From: Bacteroidota bacterium
Lineage (GTDB): Bacteria > Bacteroidota > Bacteroidia > Bacteroidales > FEN-979
DNA: 64,000 bases
NCBI GenBank assembly: GCA_026391355.1
Contig: JAPLDH010000046.1
Coordinates: forward strand, 1 to 64,000
Direction of reading: 5' to 3'
Below, one piece after another: positions 23,669-32,765 of the stretch. How positions within the stretch are numbered: the stretch's first letter is position 1; each line of letters starts with the position of its first letter. The notes below the pieces were generated by a model. The model was given only the letters and a program-made list of their open reading frames with translations. It did not search any database and was not told the origin of the DNA. The position numbers and the translations under genes were made by a program.

Positions 23669-25330
23669 TTAGTGACTACAAATCATCTTCATGGTTTTTG
23701 CATCATTTCCCACGGTCATTCTGCAATAATAAATTCCGCTTATGAGTGACAGATTATCCGAATTAACCGAAACATTATATTTTCCGGATTTTTGATATTG
23801 GTTGACAAGTGTAGCCGATTCCCTTCCGAAAATGTTGTAAATTTTAATCTGAACTTTATTGGCCAAAGTGATCGTATAGTTTATTGTTGTGGTCTTGTCA
23901 AATGGATTGGGGAAATTCTGTCCTAGTTGAAATGATGCCTGTTTTTCAGATCTTTCTTCAATCCCTGCTGGAAATGGCTGAATCGTATAAGAGTATGCTA
24001 CATCTCCGTTCTTTTGGGTGGCATTTTCTTCAGTAGGAAGGAATGTCTTGACATAATCGACTTTCACGGTCGAATCAGTAACCTTTACCAACAAGTACCC
24101 CCGGCTGGGCATCAATATCCCATTCACATATCCGTACTGAAGTCCTGTGATAGTGGTAATATTTTTGGAAGATGGTTGTGGAACCTCCTGGTACACGATC
24201 CCGTCCTTATCCTGCTTGGCATAACAATGATCATGACCGTGAAAAAAAATTGTCGCGTGGTTCTCAACCATCAGCGTGTGCTCCGGGTCTGCCCAACCCG
24301 GGCGATTTACAGTAAATCCCCAGGTAGAATCGACATTTTTTCCGCCCATTTCAAAGAAGTCGGCGAATTCTGTTCCTCCGCGACCATCATTCCCATTTCC
24401 CCCAACCAACTGGTGACAAAATACAAACTTGAATTTGGCATTACCGGAAGTGATCACTTTTTTAAACCAATTGTATTGATCCTCCCCCAATGTCCAGCCC
24501 CATTCTGGTTTGGCGGTTGTGTACCAGTAAGGATCCAGGACGATGAACAGCGCGTTTCCCCATTGCCAGGCATAATAATTTTCACGAAGGCCCACGAAAT
24601 TTTCAGCAATGGTATCCCCTGAATAAAAGTTGTTGGGAAGAGGGTTGGGATAGTACAATTTCCGGGTATTTGAAGCCATAACAGTCAAACAGTTTGCCGT
24701 TCCATCACTTTGCCAGCCGTTCTCACCCTCGTGGTTACCGATCACAAGGAACAGTGGAACGGAGTGACAAACTGACCCAAAATAGGGCCTGTAGAGAAGA
24801 TGCCGGTTAGTAATTTCTGTCTGGTTAATGACCGGCAGCTTTTCAGACATGAAATTGTCGCCAAGGTCAATCAGAAAATCCGGTGTCATAGAAAGAATGT
24901 TTTGAAGAGTAAGGGTAAACGCCGGTGGATTTGAATTGGAGTCGAGATGCGGATCAGTTTCCACGGCAAAAGTGAAGGTGCTTCCGACAGCCCTTTGAGT
25001 ATGAAAAGTATGTTCCTCTCCTGCAAGAAATGTAGTGGAAGATCCGGTTGCCCTGTATCTTGTTCGATAGTAGTATTTGTTATTGGTAATAAGGTTTGTA
25101 AAATCTGCTTCAAGAGGAACATTGACTGCAGCAACCAAAGTGTCGGTCACGACTGTATAATCACCGGAAGCAATACCATATTCCCAGTAAACATCTGCCT
25201 GCTGATCAAAAAGGATGCTCATTGTGACTGATGAATTGGTAGGCCTGCCAAGTATTTCAGTATAATTCTGGCCGGACAGTAAGGAGTTGCCTGCAAAAAG
25301 TAACAAACCGAACAATAAAAGGACTCTCAT
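23669..25330 (-). CDS. T9SS-secreted purple-acid-type metallophosphoesterase
   Basis: 553 residues. Signal peptide, N-terminal FN3-like domain (TNNKYYYRTRYRATGS), then the calcineurin-like core with TDPHLDSN, DLGDNF, VIGNHEGENGW, FVFCHQLVGG and FFHGHDHCY, i.e. the five metal-binding motifs. C-terminal sorting domain NFPNPFDKTTTINYT, ending KTMKMICSH. Hydrolyses phosphomonoesters or diesters outside the cell. 80 bp after the upstream ASST and 18 bp before the FGE-like gene. A broken copy follows at 18906. Confidence 0.88.
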   Translation of the reverse strand: MRVLLLFGLLLFAGNSLLSGQNYTEILGRPTNSSVTMSILFDQQADVYWEYGIASGDYTVVTDTLVAAVNVPLEADFTNLITNNKYYYRTRYRATGSSTTFLAGEEHTFHTQRAVGSTFTFAVETDPHLDSNSNPPAFTLTLQNILSMTPDFLIDLGDNFMSEKLPVINQTEITNRHLLYRPYFGSVCHSVPLFLVIGNHEGENGWQSDGTANCLTVMASNTRKLYYPNPLPNNFYSGDTIAENFVGLRENYYAWQWGNALFIVLDPYWYTTAKPEWGWTLGEDQYNWFKKVITSGNAKFKFVFCHQLVGGNGNDGRGGTEFADFFEMGGKNVDSTWGFTVNRPGWADPEHTLMVENHATIFFHGHDHCYAKQDKDGIVYQEVPQPSSKNITTITGLQYGYVNGILMPSRGYLLVKVTDSTVKVDYVKTFLPTEENATQKNGDVAYSYTIQPFPAGIEERSEKQASFQLGQNFPNPFDKTTTINYTITLANKVQIKIYNIFGRESATLVNQYQKSGKYNVSVNSDNLSLISGIYYCRMTVGNDAKTMKMICSH

Positions 25331-25410
25331 AGATACAATTTAAGTGTGGGTGATTTAAAGCTTACACAATAATAGCAGATCACCCTTATCCATTCCATGG
25401 TTCCGGATCG

Positions 25411-27201
25411 TTAGTTTATGGAGATCATTTTTTTACAGAGGATGTGGGTGTCGCTCCTGAGGAGGTAGAAATACATTCCGCTCTCTACATGCATTCCTTT
25501 GTTATCTGTTCCATCCCAGTGAATCGAATAGGTTCCCTGGTGGCAGGTCTTATGAAAAAGAGATTTTACCTTGTTCCCATTGAAATCGTAAATGATAACA
25601 TCTACTGTGGAAGGATCGGTAATTTCAAAGTCAATGGTAGTTCCTGTTGTAAAAGGGTTGGGATAATTCTGATGAAGAGAATTATAAGGGTTTGAACTCC
25701 CATAATTTTCAACAACGGTAAGATCATCGGGAGTCCAATAGTTTGGAGGATCGCCGGTCATAGTAGGTCCGGGAGTCAGGTCATGGCCTGCAAGACCGGG
25801 ATCGTCAGCAGCGTACCGGTAAGCCCTGAAAACACCGTTGTAAGTAGGATAATTATCCACTTTGATTTTCTTAATCCCATTCCGTGTCATAGGGTTGGTG
25901 TATTCCCAAACAACGGATGTGTCGGATGGCGCTATCTCGAAGAAATGGCCGTCATTCATTGCACACATAAAGGTGTTCCCATTCGGAAGTCGCTGAGCAC
26001 TGGATCCGATAGTGCTGTAAAAGGAGGTGTTGTTCTTACTGGAATATTTCCAAACGATTTGTTTTGATACATTCTTATTTTCCTTCATCAGGTTTGCATC
26101 AGGGGAACCTTGAACTATATATCCTGCATCGGGAGGATTTACGAAACTGCCGGTATTCACTCCTGCTGAATTCAGGTAGGGATTTATTTCAATGACATAA
26201 GATTGCGGCGTCAGCTCGAAAAGATTCTGGGCATTGTCAAATACCATGAAATTTCCTGCGCCTGGAAGCCCTGACCGTATCCATTGAATATCATGTGAGC
26301 CTCCGAGTTGCTTATTCCCCGCTGTCGCTTTTTCCCAGTTATCCTCTATCGAAGGCGGATCACCCTGATTATATTTGGCAGGATCGCCAAAACGGTATTT
26401 GAAATCACCTGCAGTGGTTGCGGCAAGCGCTATGCTCCCTGATGGATTGTTGGCAAGAAATGTATTTCCATGATCGATCACATAGAATTCGCCGTGAACG
26501 GAATTAATCACAATGACATCCAGGGTCTGGTTATAATCCAGCGAATTGCAGTGCATCCAATCACTTTTTACATGGTTTCCGCGGATATTCAGGTTAATCC
26601 TTCCGGGTGTGTTTGCGATGATCCCGTAAGTTGGCTTCGCGGAATAAAGATCCTGGACAACATGATCAAAAAACCACCATTCCCATACGACAGTTCCCTG
26701 CCTGTTCACTTCCACGATCGCATCCATCTGAGAACCCGTATAGTCATATTGAGCATCGCATCCTGCATCCAGGCACTGCTGGTTGGTCAAATCCTTATTC
26801 GCAATATAGATAAAGGTCGAATCACCAAGTTTCGGGTTGTATATCTTGGCAAAATCGTGATGACCGTGATAATTCGTACGCGATTCAGTATACTGCCATT
26901 TAACATTGCCGGTCCAACCAAGCTCTTTCCAGGTGTTCTGGTTACTGGGGTTGCCTCCTACGGCATCAAGAAGGTTCCCGTCGCCGGTAAACCTGGGATT
27001 TGTTCCCAGATCCCATGTATGGATCACATGCCCTTCAAAATCTATCAAATAGGTAGTACCCCTTGTACCGAAAAGGGTATATCCGTCAAAAGTCCTTGAA
27101 TTATCCCAATAACGTGTTTCCGTTTTCACCATAAAACTCTCCTGAGCAGCGAGGGAAATGGAAAAAAAGAAAAGTGATGATAAAAAAAGAATTGTTTTCA
27201 T
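25411..27201 (-). CDS. T9SS-secreted arylsulfate sulfotransferase (ASST-like)
   Basis: 596 residues, paralog of 19659: YHGHHDFAKIYNPKLGD, VVWEWWFFDHVVQD, WMHCNSLDYNQTLDVIVINSVHGEFYVIDHG, GGSHDIQWI, RLPNGNTFMCAMN and WEYTNPMT. C-terminal sorting domain NYPNPFTTGTTIDFE, ending KKMISIN. It starts 9 bp after the LytTR regulator gene, so it belongs to the same transcript. Exported across the outer membrane; the acceptor or donor is unknown. Confidence 0.82.
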   Translation of the reverse strand: MKTILFLSSLFFFSISLAAQESFMVKTETRYWDNSRTFDGYTLFGTRGTTYLIDFEGHVIHTWDLGTNPRFTGDGNLLDAVGGNPSNQNTWKELGWTGNVKWQYTESRTNYHGHHDFAKIYNPKLGDSTFIYIANKDLTNQQCLDAGCDAQYDYTGSQMDAIVEVNRQGTVVWEWWFFDHVVQDLYSAKPTYGIIANTPGRINLNIRGNHVKSDWMHCNSLDYNQTLDVIVINSVHGEFYVIDHGNTFLANNPSGSIALAATTAGDFKYRFGDPAKYNQGDPPSIEDNWEKATAGNKQLGGSHDIQWIRSGLPGAGNFMVFDNAQNLFELTPQSYVIEINPYLNSAGVNTGSFVNPPDAGYIVQGSPDANLMKENKNVSKQIVWKYSSKNNTSFYSTIGSSAQRLPNGNTFMCAMNDGHFFEIAPSDTSVVWEYTNPMTRNGIKKIKVDNYPTYNGVFRAYRYAADDPGLAGHDLTPGPTMTGDPPNYWTPDDLTVVENYGSSNPYNSLHQNYPNPFTTGTTIDFEITDPSTVDVIIYDFNGNKVKSLFHKTCHQGTYSIHWDGTDNKGMHVESGMYFYLLRSDTHILCKKMISIN

Positions 27202-27210
27202 AGTTGAGTT

Positions 27211-27927
27211 TTAAGTTAAAAAGTTTTTATCGATATAATTCTGGAATTTGCTTTTATACTGCTCACTGACAGGAATATAAACAGTACCGTCGAAAATGAT
27301 CCTGTTTCTTTCAATCATCGAGATCTTTGAAAGGTTGATGATAAATGATCTGTGAACTCTCATGAAGCGGTTTTCGGGGAGCTTGTCCTCGATTACCTTC
27401 ATGCTGATCTGTGTCATTACCGGTTTGGTATTGGTGAGGTGAATCCGGATGTACTCACTCATCGCCTCGATATATTTAATATCATCAAAGTTTATCCTGA
27501 GGATCTTGTACTCCGATTTGATAAAGAGAAAATCATTGTTACTCGTAACCTCTGTCGGTTTCTGTTGTAATGCGTCGAACCAGGTCTTAACTTTGTTCGC
27601 TGACTTCAAAAAATCGCTATAACTAACCGGCTTAAGCAGGTAATCGATGGCATCCACCCGAAAACCCTCGATGGCATATTCACTATAAGCTGTGATAAAT
27701 ACTACCAATGGAGGATTTTCCAGCATTCTCACGAATTCCATTCCGCTAAGATCAGGCATGTTTATATCGACATACATGAGATCGATGACAAATTTCTCCA
27801 GCATTTCTTTGGCCTGCAAGGCACTTTCACACAATCCTTCCAGTTCCAGGAAAGGGGTTTTCTTTATATAACCGGCAATCTGCTTCAATGCCAGGGGCTC
27901 ATCGTCTATTGCAATACATCTGATCAT
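27211..27927 (-). CDS. LytTR-family response regulator
   Basis: 238 residues: receiver domain with CIAIDDEPLALKQI, phospho-Asp in LMYVDINMPDLSG, conserved VVFITAYSEYAIEGF and Lys in DYLLKPVSY; C-terminal LytTR DNA-binding domain (FLFIKSEYKILRINFDDIKYIEAM, MRVHRSFIINLSKI). It overlaps the kinase gene by 4 bp and is followed 9 bp later by the ASST gene, so it probably controls this secreted-enzyme operon. Confidence 0.93.
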   Translation of the reverse strand: MIRCIAIDDEPLALKQIAGYIKKTPFLELEGLCESALQAKEMLEKFVIDLMYVDINMPDLSGMEFVRMLENPPLVVFITAYSEYAIEGFRVDAIDYLLKPVSYSDFLKSANKVKTWFDALQQKPTEVTSNNDFLFIKSEYKILRINFDDIKYIEAMSEYIRIHLTNTKPVMTQISMKVIEDKLPENRFMRVHRSFIINLSKISMIERNRIIFDGTVYIPVSEQYKSKFQNYIDKNFLT

Positions 27928-29027
27928 AATGGAAGAGATAAATTCACAGTATATAGGTCATCATTGTCGATAATATCCAGATGATAATTGGTGCCATAAA
28001 GAAGGTCTAATCGTTTCCGTGTGTTTTCAATCCAGATACCGTAAAAATCCTTAACACCTTCTTTATCTGTTTTACTGTTCTTTGCAACGAATAATAGCCG
28101 GTCTTTCCCAAGGATCAGGTCTACTTCAATAAACGATTCATTCCTGTAACTTATACCATGTTTAAAAGCATTTTCGATAAAGGAGATGAAGAGGAATGGG
28201 GGAATGGATACATCCGGGACTTTCTCCGGTATATTTAATGTTATTCTGACTTTCTCACTGAATCGAAGTTTCATCAGTTTGACATAGCTTTCAAGAAACT
28301 CCACTTCTTTTTTTAACGTTGTCTTCTCTGTTTCCGTCTCGTATAAAAGATATCGCATCATTTTCGACAGCTTAATAATGGCTTCTTTAGCTTCTGCTGA
28401 ATTTTCATCGACCAATGCATGAATATTGTTCAGCGTATTCATGAAGAAATGCGGGCTGACCTGTGTTTTCAATAAAGCCAACTGGTTGGATACATTCTCT
28501 TTTTCCAGCTTTACCTTTTCATTTTCAGCCTCAATCCAGCGAAGACCGGATCGTAAACCCGTGTCAAATTCCACGATAAGGAAAGAAAAGATTAAAAAGT
28601 TGGCAAAGGGAGGCACAGGCCTTGGTTGACGTTTCCTTGGAGGGATATTGGGAGGATTATTTTTGTCGGGAGGGGAATCAGAGGGTGGTTTCATCTGGTT
28701 TTCTGTCGATGTCTCCTTTTGACGTGAATTATTGTTATATCCATCATAGGCATTGGAGCAAATGGTTAGAAATAAAATAATCCCGATCAGTGAAAAAATA
28801 TAGATTTTTATTTTTCCATTGAATAAAAACACTGGAACCAGAAAAAAACGATTGACAAGAAACAGGATTGATAGCGGAATAAGGATTTCAAGCTGGTTCA
28901 CCACGCTTCGCCATAAAGGTTTATCATTGTCTTCCCTGAAAAGGATGGGTGTAAGGAAAAGTACTGCCCAGACAAAGGCGATAAGTGCTACCTCCGTATA
29001 TTTTATTTGATTTTTTCGGATGTGCAT
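27924..29027 (-). CDS. LytS/YehU-type sensor histidine kinase
   Basis: 367 residues: three or four N-terminal helices, a Pro/Asn-rich cytoplasmic loop (SPPDKNNPPNIPPRKRQP), another helix, a coiled coil and the His_kinase domain with LLKTQVSPHFFMNTLNNIHALV (phospho-His) followed by a HATPase with FLFISFIENAFKHGISYRN. Partner of the LytTR regulator. No extracellular sensor domain is visible, so the signal is probably membrane-borne. Confidence 0.9.
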   Translation of the reverse strand: MHIRKNQIKYTEVALIAFVWAVLFLTPILFREDNDKPLWRSVVNQLEILIPLSILFLVNRFFLVPVFLFNGKIKIYIFSLIGIILFLTICSNAYDGYNNNSRQKETSTENQMKPPSDSPPDKNNPPNIPPRKRQPRPVPPFANFLIFSFLIVEFDTGLRSGLRWIEAENEKVKLEKENVSNQLALLKTQVSPHFFMNTLNNIHALVDENSAEAKEAIIKLSKMMRYLLYETETEKTTLKKEVEFLESYVKLMKLRFSEKVRITLNIPEKVPDVSIPPFLFISFIENAFKHGISYRNESFIEVDLILGKDRLLFVAKNSKTDKEGVKDFYGIWIENTRKRLDLLYGTNYHLDIIDNDDLYTVNLSLPL

Positions 29028-29110
29028 TTTATTTTCTTCTTGGATTCATGATATCACCTCACTAAAGATTTTGCATATATTCAGTTAAAAGATGAGGAAA
29101 TGACCTGGTT

Positions 29111-29770
29111 TTACTTTGGCTCGGGAGCGTTGGCCCTCGGCGGGCGTGAGGCTTTTTCAAGTTCCCGGTATTTCTGAAATTGTTCTGCAGATAAAACCAG
29201 TCTGATTTTTTCATCTCTTGCTTTTTCAAGTGGATCAATTTTTGATTTTTCAAGTGGTACCTGTGGATTTGCCTGTATTTTTAACAGGTTCTCCAATTCT
29301 GAGAAAAAGCATTTATACGCATTCAGTAACGCTTCTTGTTGAGTGGCACTAAGCATCAAAGGTTTAATGATGGCTGTTTCCACGGTTTTCATCCGTTCCT
29401 CCGCAGAGGGAGGTTTTGGTCTCTCCTGGTTATTGCCATCAGGCGGTGGATCGAGTGTTCTCAGCTTTTCAGAATCAAACCCTGCCACCTTGATTGCATC
29501 TCTGGTTTCTGGCCCTGCATGAATCCCCGCCTCTCTGAATTTTTGATGAATTGCTTTGGCATCTGCCGCCGTTAATGTTAAAGCATTGTATTTCGATAAA
29601 ATATTTTTTATTGTTGTAGTCTTTTCAGGAGTTAATGTCTGTTGCTTTTGTGGTGTTTCCTGCCCGCGATTCTGGGTGTTCTGGCAAAAACTAAAACCCC
29701 AGATGAGAAAGAGGAGAATCAAAGCGAACCGAATATTTTTCACATTATTTTTCAATGAAATCCTTTTCAT
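29111..29770 (-). CDS. Lipoprotein, Spy/CpxP-like helical protein
   Basis: 219 residues from the ATG at 29770 (MKRISLKNN). A lipobox-like LIWGFSFC is followed by a helical region with two Leu-x-x-x-Q motifs (LTPEKTTTIKNILSK and MLSATQQEALLNAY) and LVLSAEQFQKYRELE, as in Spy/LTXXQ proteins. Pro/Gly linkers separate the helices. It precedes the LytS kinase and may be its periplasmic signal partner. Family is only tentative. Confidence 0.55.
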   Translation of the reverse strand: MKRISLKNNVKNIRFALILLFLIWGFSFCQNTQNRGQETPQKQQTLTPEKTTTIKNILSKYNALTLTAADAKAIHQKFREAGIHAGPETRDAIKVAGFDSEKLRTLDPPPDGNNQERPKPPSAEERMKTVETAIIKPLMLSATQQEALLNAYKCFFSELENLLKIQANPQVPLEKSKIDPLEKARDEKIRLVLSAEQFQKYRELEKASRPPRANAPEPK

Positions 29771-29797
29771 AATTTTTTGTTTTGTTTGACTGTACAA

Positions 29798-30242
29798 GTA
29801 ATGATTAAACGGACTGAATTTACTTTAAACAGGTTAATCACCATAATATTAGCTATTTGAACATGAAATCGGTGCTTAAAATGTCGGGCATATCAATGGG
29901 TTGTGAATAAAGATATGATCTTATCGATAATTTCAGCAAACATAAACCCAAACTAATGTAAATACAAAAGAGTTCAGTGAAATGGGATTTTATATAACCG
30001 GAAACCGAAATTTTATCTGCGAAGTTAAATCACCCGGTCAAGAAGTAAACGTAAACAAGATTATTTCAACCAATTAATGCGCAACTTATCAAAGACAGGT
30101 CGATGAGTGTTGCGATTCTGTAAATCAGGAGAATTAAGAAGGAAGAAAAAGTACTCGAAGAAAAATTCGGGGAACAATATTTAACCTATAAAAAGGGTAC
30201 CTCGTTCTGAAATACATTTGACCGGTAAGTACTATTTATCAC
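29798..30242. other. Intergenic, no gene recognised
   Basis: 445 bases, AT-rich, between two minus-strand genes. No coding frame with family features, no tRNA-like fold and no strong hairpin seen. It should hold the promoter of the Spy-like/LytS operon near its left end and the terminator region of nothing obvious at its right. Confidence 0.5.
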
Positions 30243-31346
30243 TCATTTATCCTTCAAAGGTGATTTCCTATGTAGCTGTTCTTCACTAATTTTTTTTTGT
30301 TGAAGATAGATTTCAGCTTCATCCGGTGTTCCTAAAAGTATCGCGATCCATCGTGTTTTTTCATTCTGTTCGAGGACGATCTTAATGGTCATGGTGAGCG
30401 GAACGGAAAGGAACATTCCGACGGGCCCAAGGATAAATCCCCAGAAGAGCAGGGAAAGGAATACCACCAGTGTCGACAGGCCTAAACCTTTGCCCATGAC
30501 CCTGGGTTCGATATAGTTTCCAACAACATTATTGACAAGAAGAAACGAGGCCAGTGTCCATATTGCACCGCCCAATCCAACCTGTACCAGGGCAAAGAGA
30601 ACCGCGGGCACAGCCGCAATGATGGAACCGATATTCGGAATATAATTCATCAATCCAGCAATCAACGCCCAAAGAAGGGGATAATCAACGCCGATGATCA
30701 ATAATGCCACATAAATGAGAATTCCTACTGATAAACATACCAGGGTTTTTATCCAAAGGTAGTGGCGGATGTTTTTTAAAATGGCGGAAAAGTAAGAATT
30801 GGATTCATCCGTTCCGCTCAGGATTACTTTTGCTTTAATAGAAAAACTCCCGAATTCCGTAAGGATAAATAATATAATGAGGAAGATCAGGAAGGTATTC
30901 CCCATCATGTTTAACACCTGATTCACTGCGTTGGCAGTAAATTCCAGGACCCTTGCCGGCTGAATAAGATTTGAGGCTTGATCTTCCGGGATCTTTAACC
31001 CTTTTTCATTTAAAAACTTAATAAATGATTTGCTGATCTCAGTCAAGGTAGATTCATATTTTGAAACATTACCTGAAAAAGATGATAATGTCCCTCCGAT
31101 CAGGAAAGCAAATCCCGAAAACAGAATAATCAACCCAAATATAACGATGATAAGGGCGAGCCACTTAGGTAATCTCTTTTTCTCAAGCCAGGAAATCGGC
31201 TGTGCACAAATAATACTTATGAAAAGTGCAAGGAGAAACGGGGTAATGATCGATTTTGCAAAGATCATCCCAGCCATGATAATTATTAATGCAGCGACCA
31301 TTACCACGGGGGAAACCTCTGTTGATACGATGTTCTTGTTGTTCAT
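30243..31346 (-). CDS. AI-2E family transporter / TqsA-like permease
   Basis: 367 residues, about seven membrane helices in the PF01594 pattern: IITPFLLALFISIICAQPISWLEKKRLPKWLA at the start, LIAGLMNYIPNIGSIIAAVPAVLFAL in the middle, GNYIEPRVMGKGLGLSTLVVFLSLLFWGFILGPVGMFLSVPLT near the end. Members include putative autoinducer-2 exporters and Na+/H+ antiporters. Stands alone; ends with a charged tail (KKISEEQLHRKSPLKDK). Confidence 0.9.
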   Translation of the reverse strand: MNNKNIVSTEVSPVVMVAALIIIMAGMIFAKSIITPFLLALFISIICAQPISWLEKKRLPKWLALIIVIFGLIILFSGFAFLIGGTLSSFSGNVSKYESTLTEISKSFIKFLNEKGLKIPEDQASNLIQPARVLEFTANAVNQVLNMMGNTFLIFLIILFILTEFGSFSIKAKVILSGTDESNSYFSAILKNIRHYLWIKTLVCLSVGILIYVALLIIGVDYPLLWALIAGLMNYIPNIGSIIAAVPAVLFALVQVGLGGAIWTLASFLLVNNVVGNYIEPRVMGKGLGLSTLVVFLSLLFWGFILGPVGMFLSVPLTMTIKIVLEQNEKTRWIAILLGTPDEAEIYLQQKKISEEQLHRKSPLKDK

Positions 31347-31467
31347 ATCAGAAATATTTTTTGGTTAATCACCTTTGAATCCTTTATAACAACAAAGTTC
31401 CACTATTTTTTAATTATTTGACGATAACATCCACCTTCTTAATAAAAAACTCCCTTTCTACTTTTAC

Positions 31468-31476
31468 TATATTTGC
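31468..31476 (+). promoter_or_regulatory. -7 element of the barrel-protein gene
   Basis: TATATTTGC matches TAnnTTTG(C) and lies 64 bp before the ATG at 31541. Confidence 0.45.
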
Positions 31477-31540
31477 AGTCCATCATGATAAACAATTTTC
31501 ACTCAATTCCTGTTTTCGCAGATTCAATAAATGTAAAAAA

Positions 31541-32743
31541 ATGAAACTTAGGTTTTTACTTTTCCTATTTGCCCTGATTCCGTTTTTTGTGACAGGTCAA
31601 ACCGATAGCCTGGAAAATAAGTATAGAAATTTCGAGACTACAAAATCTGAAATTATTTCAAAATGGAGACGGATATTGCTTGATAAATTTATGGAAGGCG
31701 ACATTATAAGCGTAAAGGAGATAAAGACCCACCTGGTAAATGAAGTCGGTAATGAAGATTATGCTGTTTTTCATCCTTCAGAATACTGGCTACTCTTATA
31801 CTGGACACAGGAATATGATAAACTGATCACAAACATCAAGGAGTATGACTCCACAGGATTAGTCTCCTTTCAGAAGAAAATAAAACCACAGAAGGATTAT
31901 TTATATGCCGAAGTACGAAACAAAACAAAGAAGTCAATTTCCATGTTTGATCTGTACATCAGACTCTCTGGTTTAAAGACGATTGACAAGGAATTTCTAT
32001 CAATGAATTTAAAAAATTTGTTGGCCGGGAATGATTTTCCGGTAATTACCCAGGATTCATTAAACATCCTGGCGGATAATTTCCTTTTGAATTACCCGAA
32101 AAGCAGTTATGAGAATTATATCAGAAAATATACAAGATTGAAATATGTACCGGCCAAATGGGGGCTGGATTTTGAAATTTTCAGCGGATATGGTATTTTC
32201 ACAGGGAACCTTCAAAAATCCTTCAAGGACAATGTTCCAATAGGTATTGCTGTTGATATTTATTACAAAAATTTTGTTCTTTTCTTAAGAGACTATATCG
32301 GGTTTAGTAAAGTAAGAACGGATATCCCTTATGATAATGGGACCTGGAAAAGGAATGCACAGGTGAGAGTCTATCTTCCGGAGGCCTCCTTTGGATATGT
32401 TGTATTAAATATAAAACACCTTAAAATAGCGCCATTTGCAGGAATTGGTTCAACAGATATTGGCCCGACTCAAAATGATGTAACCAAAGAATCAGGCCTT
32501 AAAAAAGTTGAATTGAAGTTTACAACCACGTATACCATGGGACTTACCCTTGACCTCAAATTAGGCAATTCGAAGAAATCGAAGGCAAAGTACATCCCGG
32601 AGCAGAGTTTCTTTTTTGTGAGGGTCAGATATGCATATACTTTACCTCAGTTTGACTGGAAATATAATGGGTTTAATGGTAATATGCATTATATAACAAT
32701 AGGGTTTGGCAGTTTTTCAAGAAAAATAAAACGTGACCTTTAA
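31541..32743 (+). CDS. Secreted protein with C-terminal beta-barrel-like domain, unknown
   Basis: 400 residues from the ATG at 31541 (MKLRFLLFLFALIPFF), the start of a signal peptide. The first half is helical and charged (TPR-like in appearance: SEYWLLLYWTQEYDKLITNIKEY). The second half has alternating amphipathic strands (WGLDFEIFSGYGIFTGNL, GIAVDIYYKNFVLFLRDYIG, TYTMGLTLDLKLGN, FFFVRVRYAYTLPQF) like an outer-membrane barrel. No family recognised. Single gene with its own promoter. Confidence 0.55.
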   Translation: MKLRFLLFLFALIPFFVTGQTDSLENKYRNFETTKSEIISKWRRILLDKFMEGDIISVKEIKTHLVNEVGNEDYAVFHPSEYWLLLYWTQEYDKLITNIKEYDSTGLVSFQKKIKPQKDYLYAEVRNKTKKSISMFDLYIRLSGLKTIDKEFLSMNLKNLLAGNDFPVITQDSLNILADNFLLNYPKSSYENYIRKYTRLKYVPAKWGLDFEIFSGYGIFTGNLQKSFKDNVPIGIAVDIYYKNFVLFLRDYIGFSKVRTDIPYDNGTWKRNAQVRVYLPEASFGYVVLNIKHLKIAPFAGIGSTDIGPTQNDVTKESGLKKVELKFTTTYTMGLTLDLKLGNSKKSKAKYIPEQSFFFVRVRYAYTLPQFDWKYNGFNGNMHYITIGFGSFSRKIKRDL

Positions 32744-32765
32744 TGGAGAAAACCTAATTAATTGT

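Noticed and set aside
29798-30242. Possible structured RNA in the 445-bp gap
   Set aside because: No tRNA-like or strong hairpin structure found by eye.
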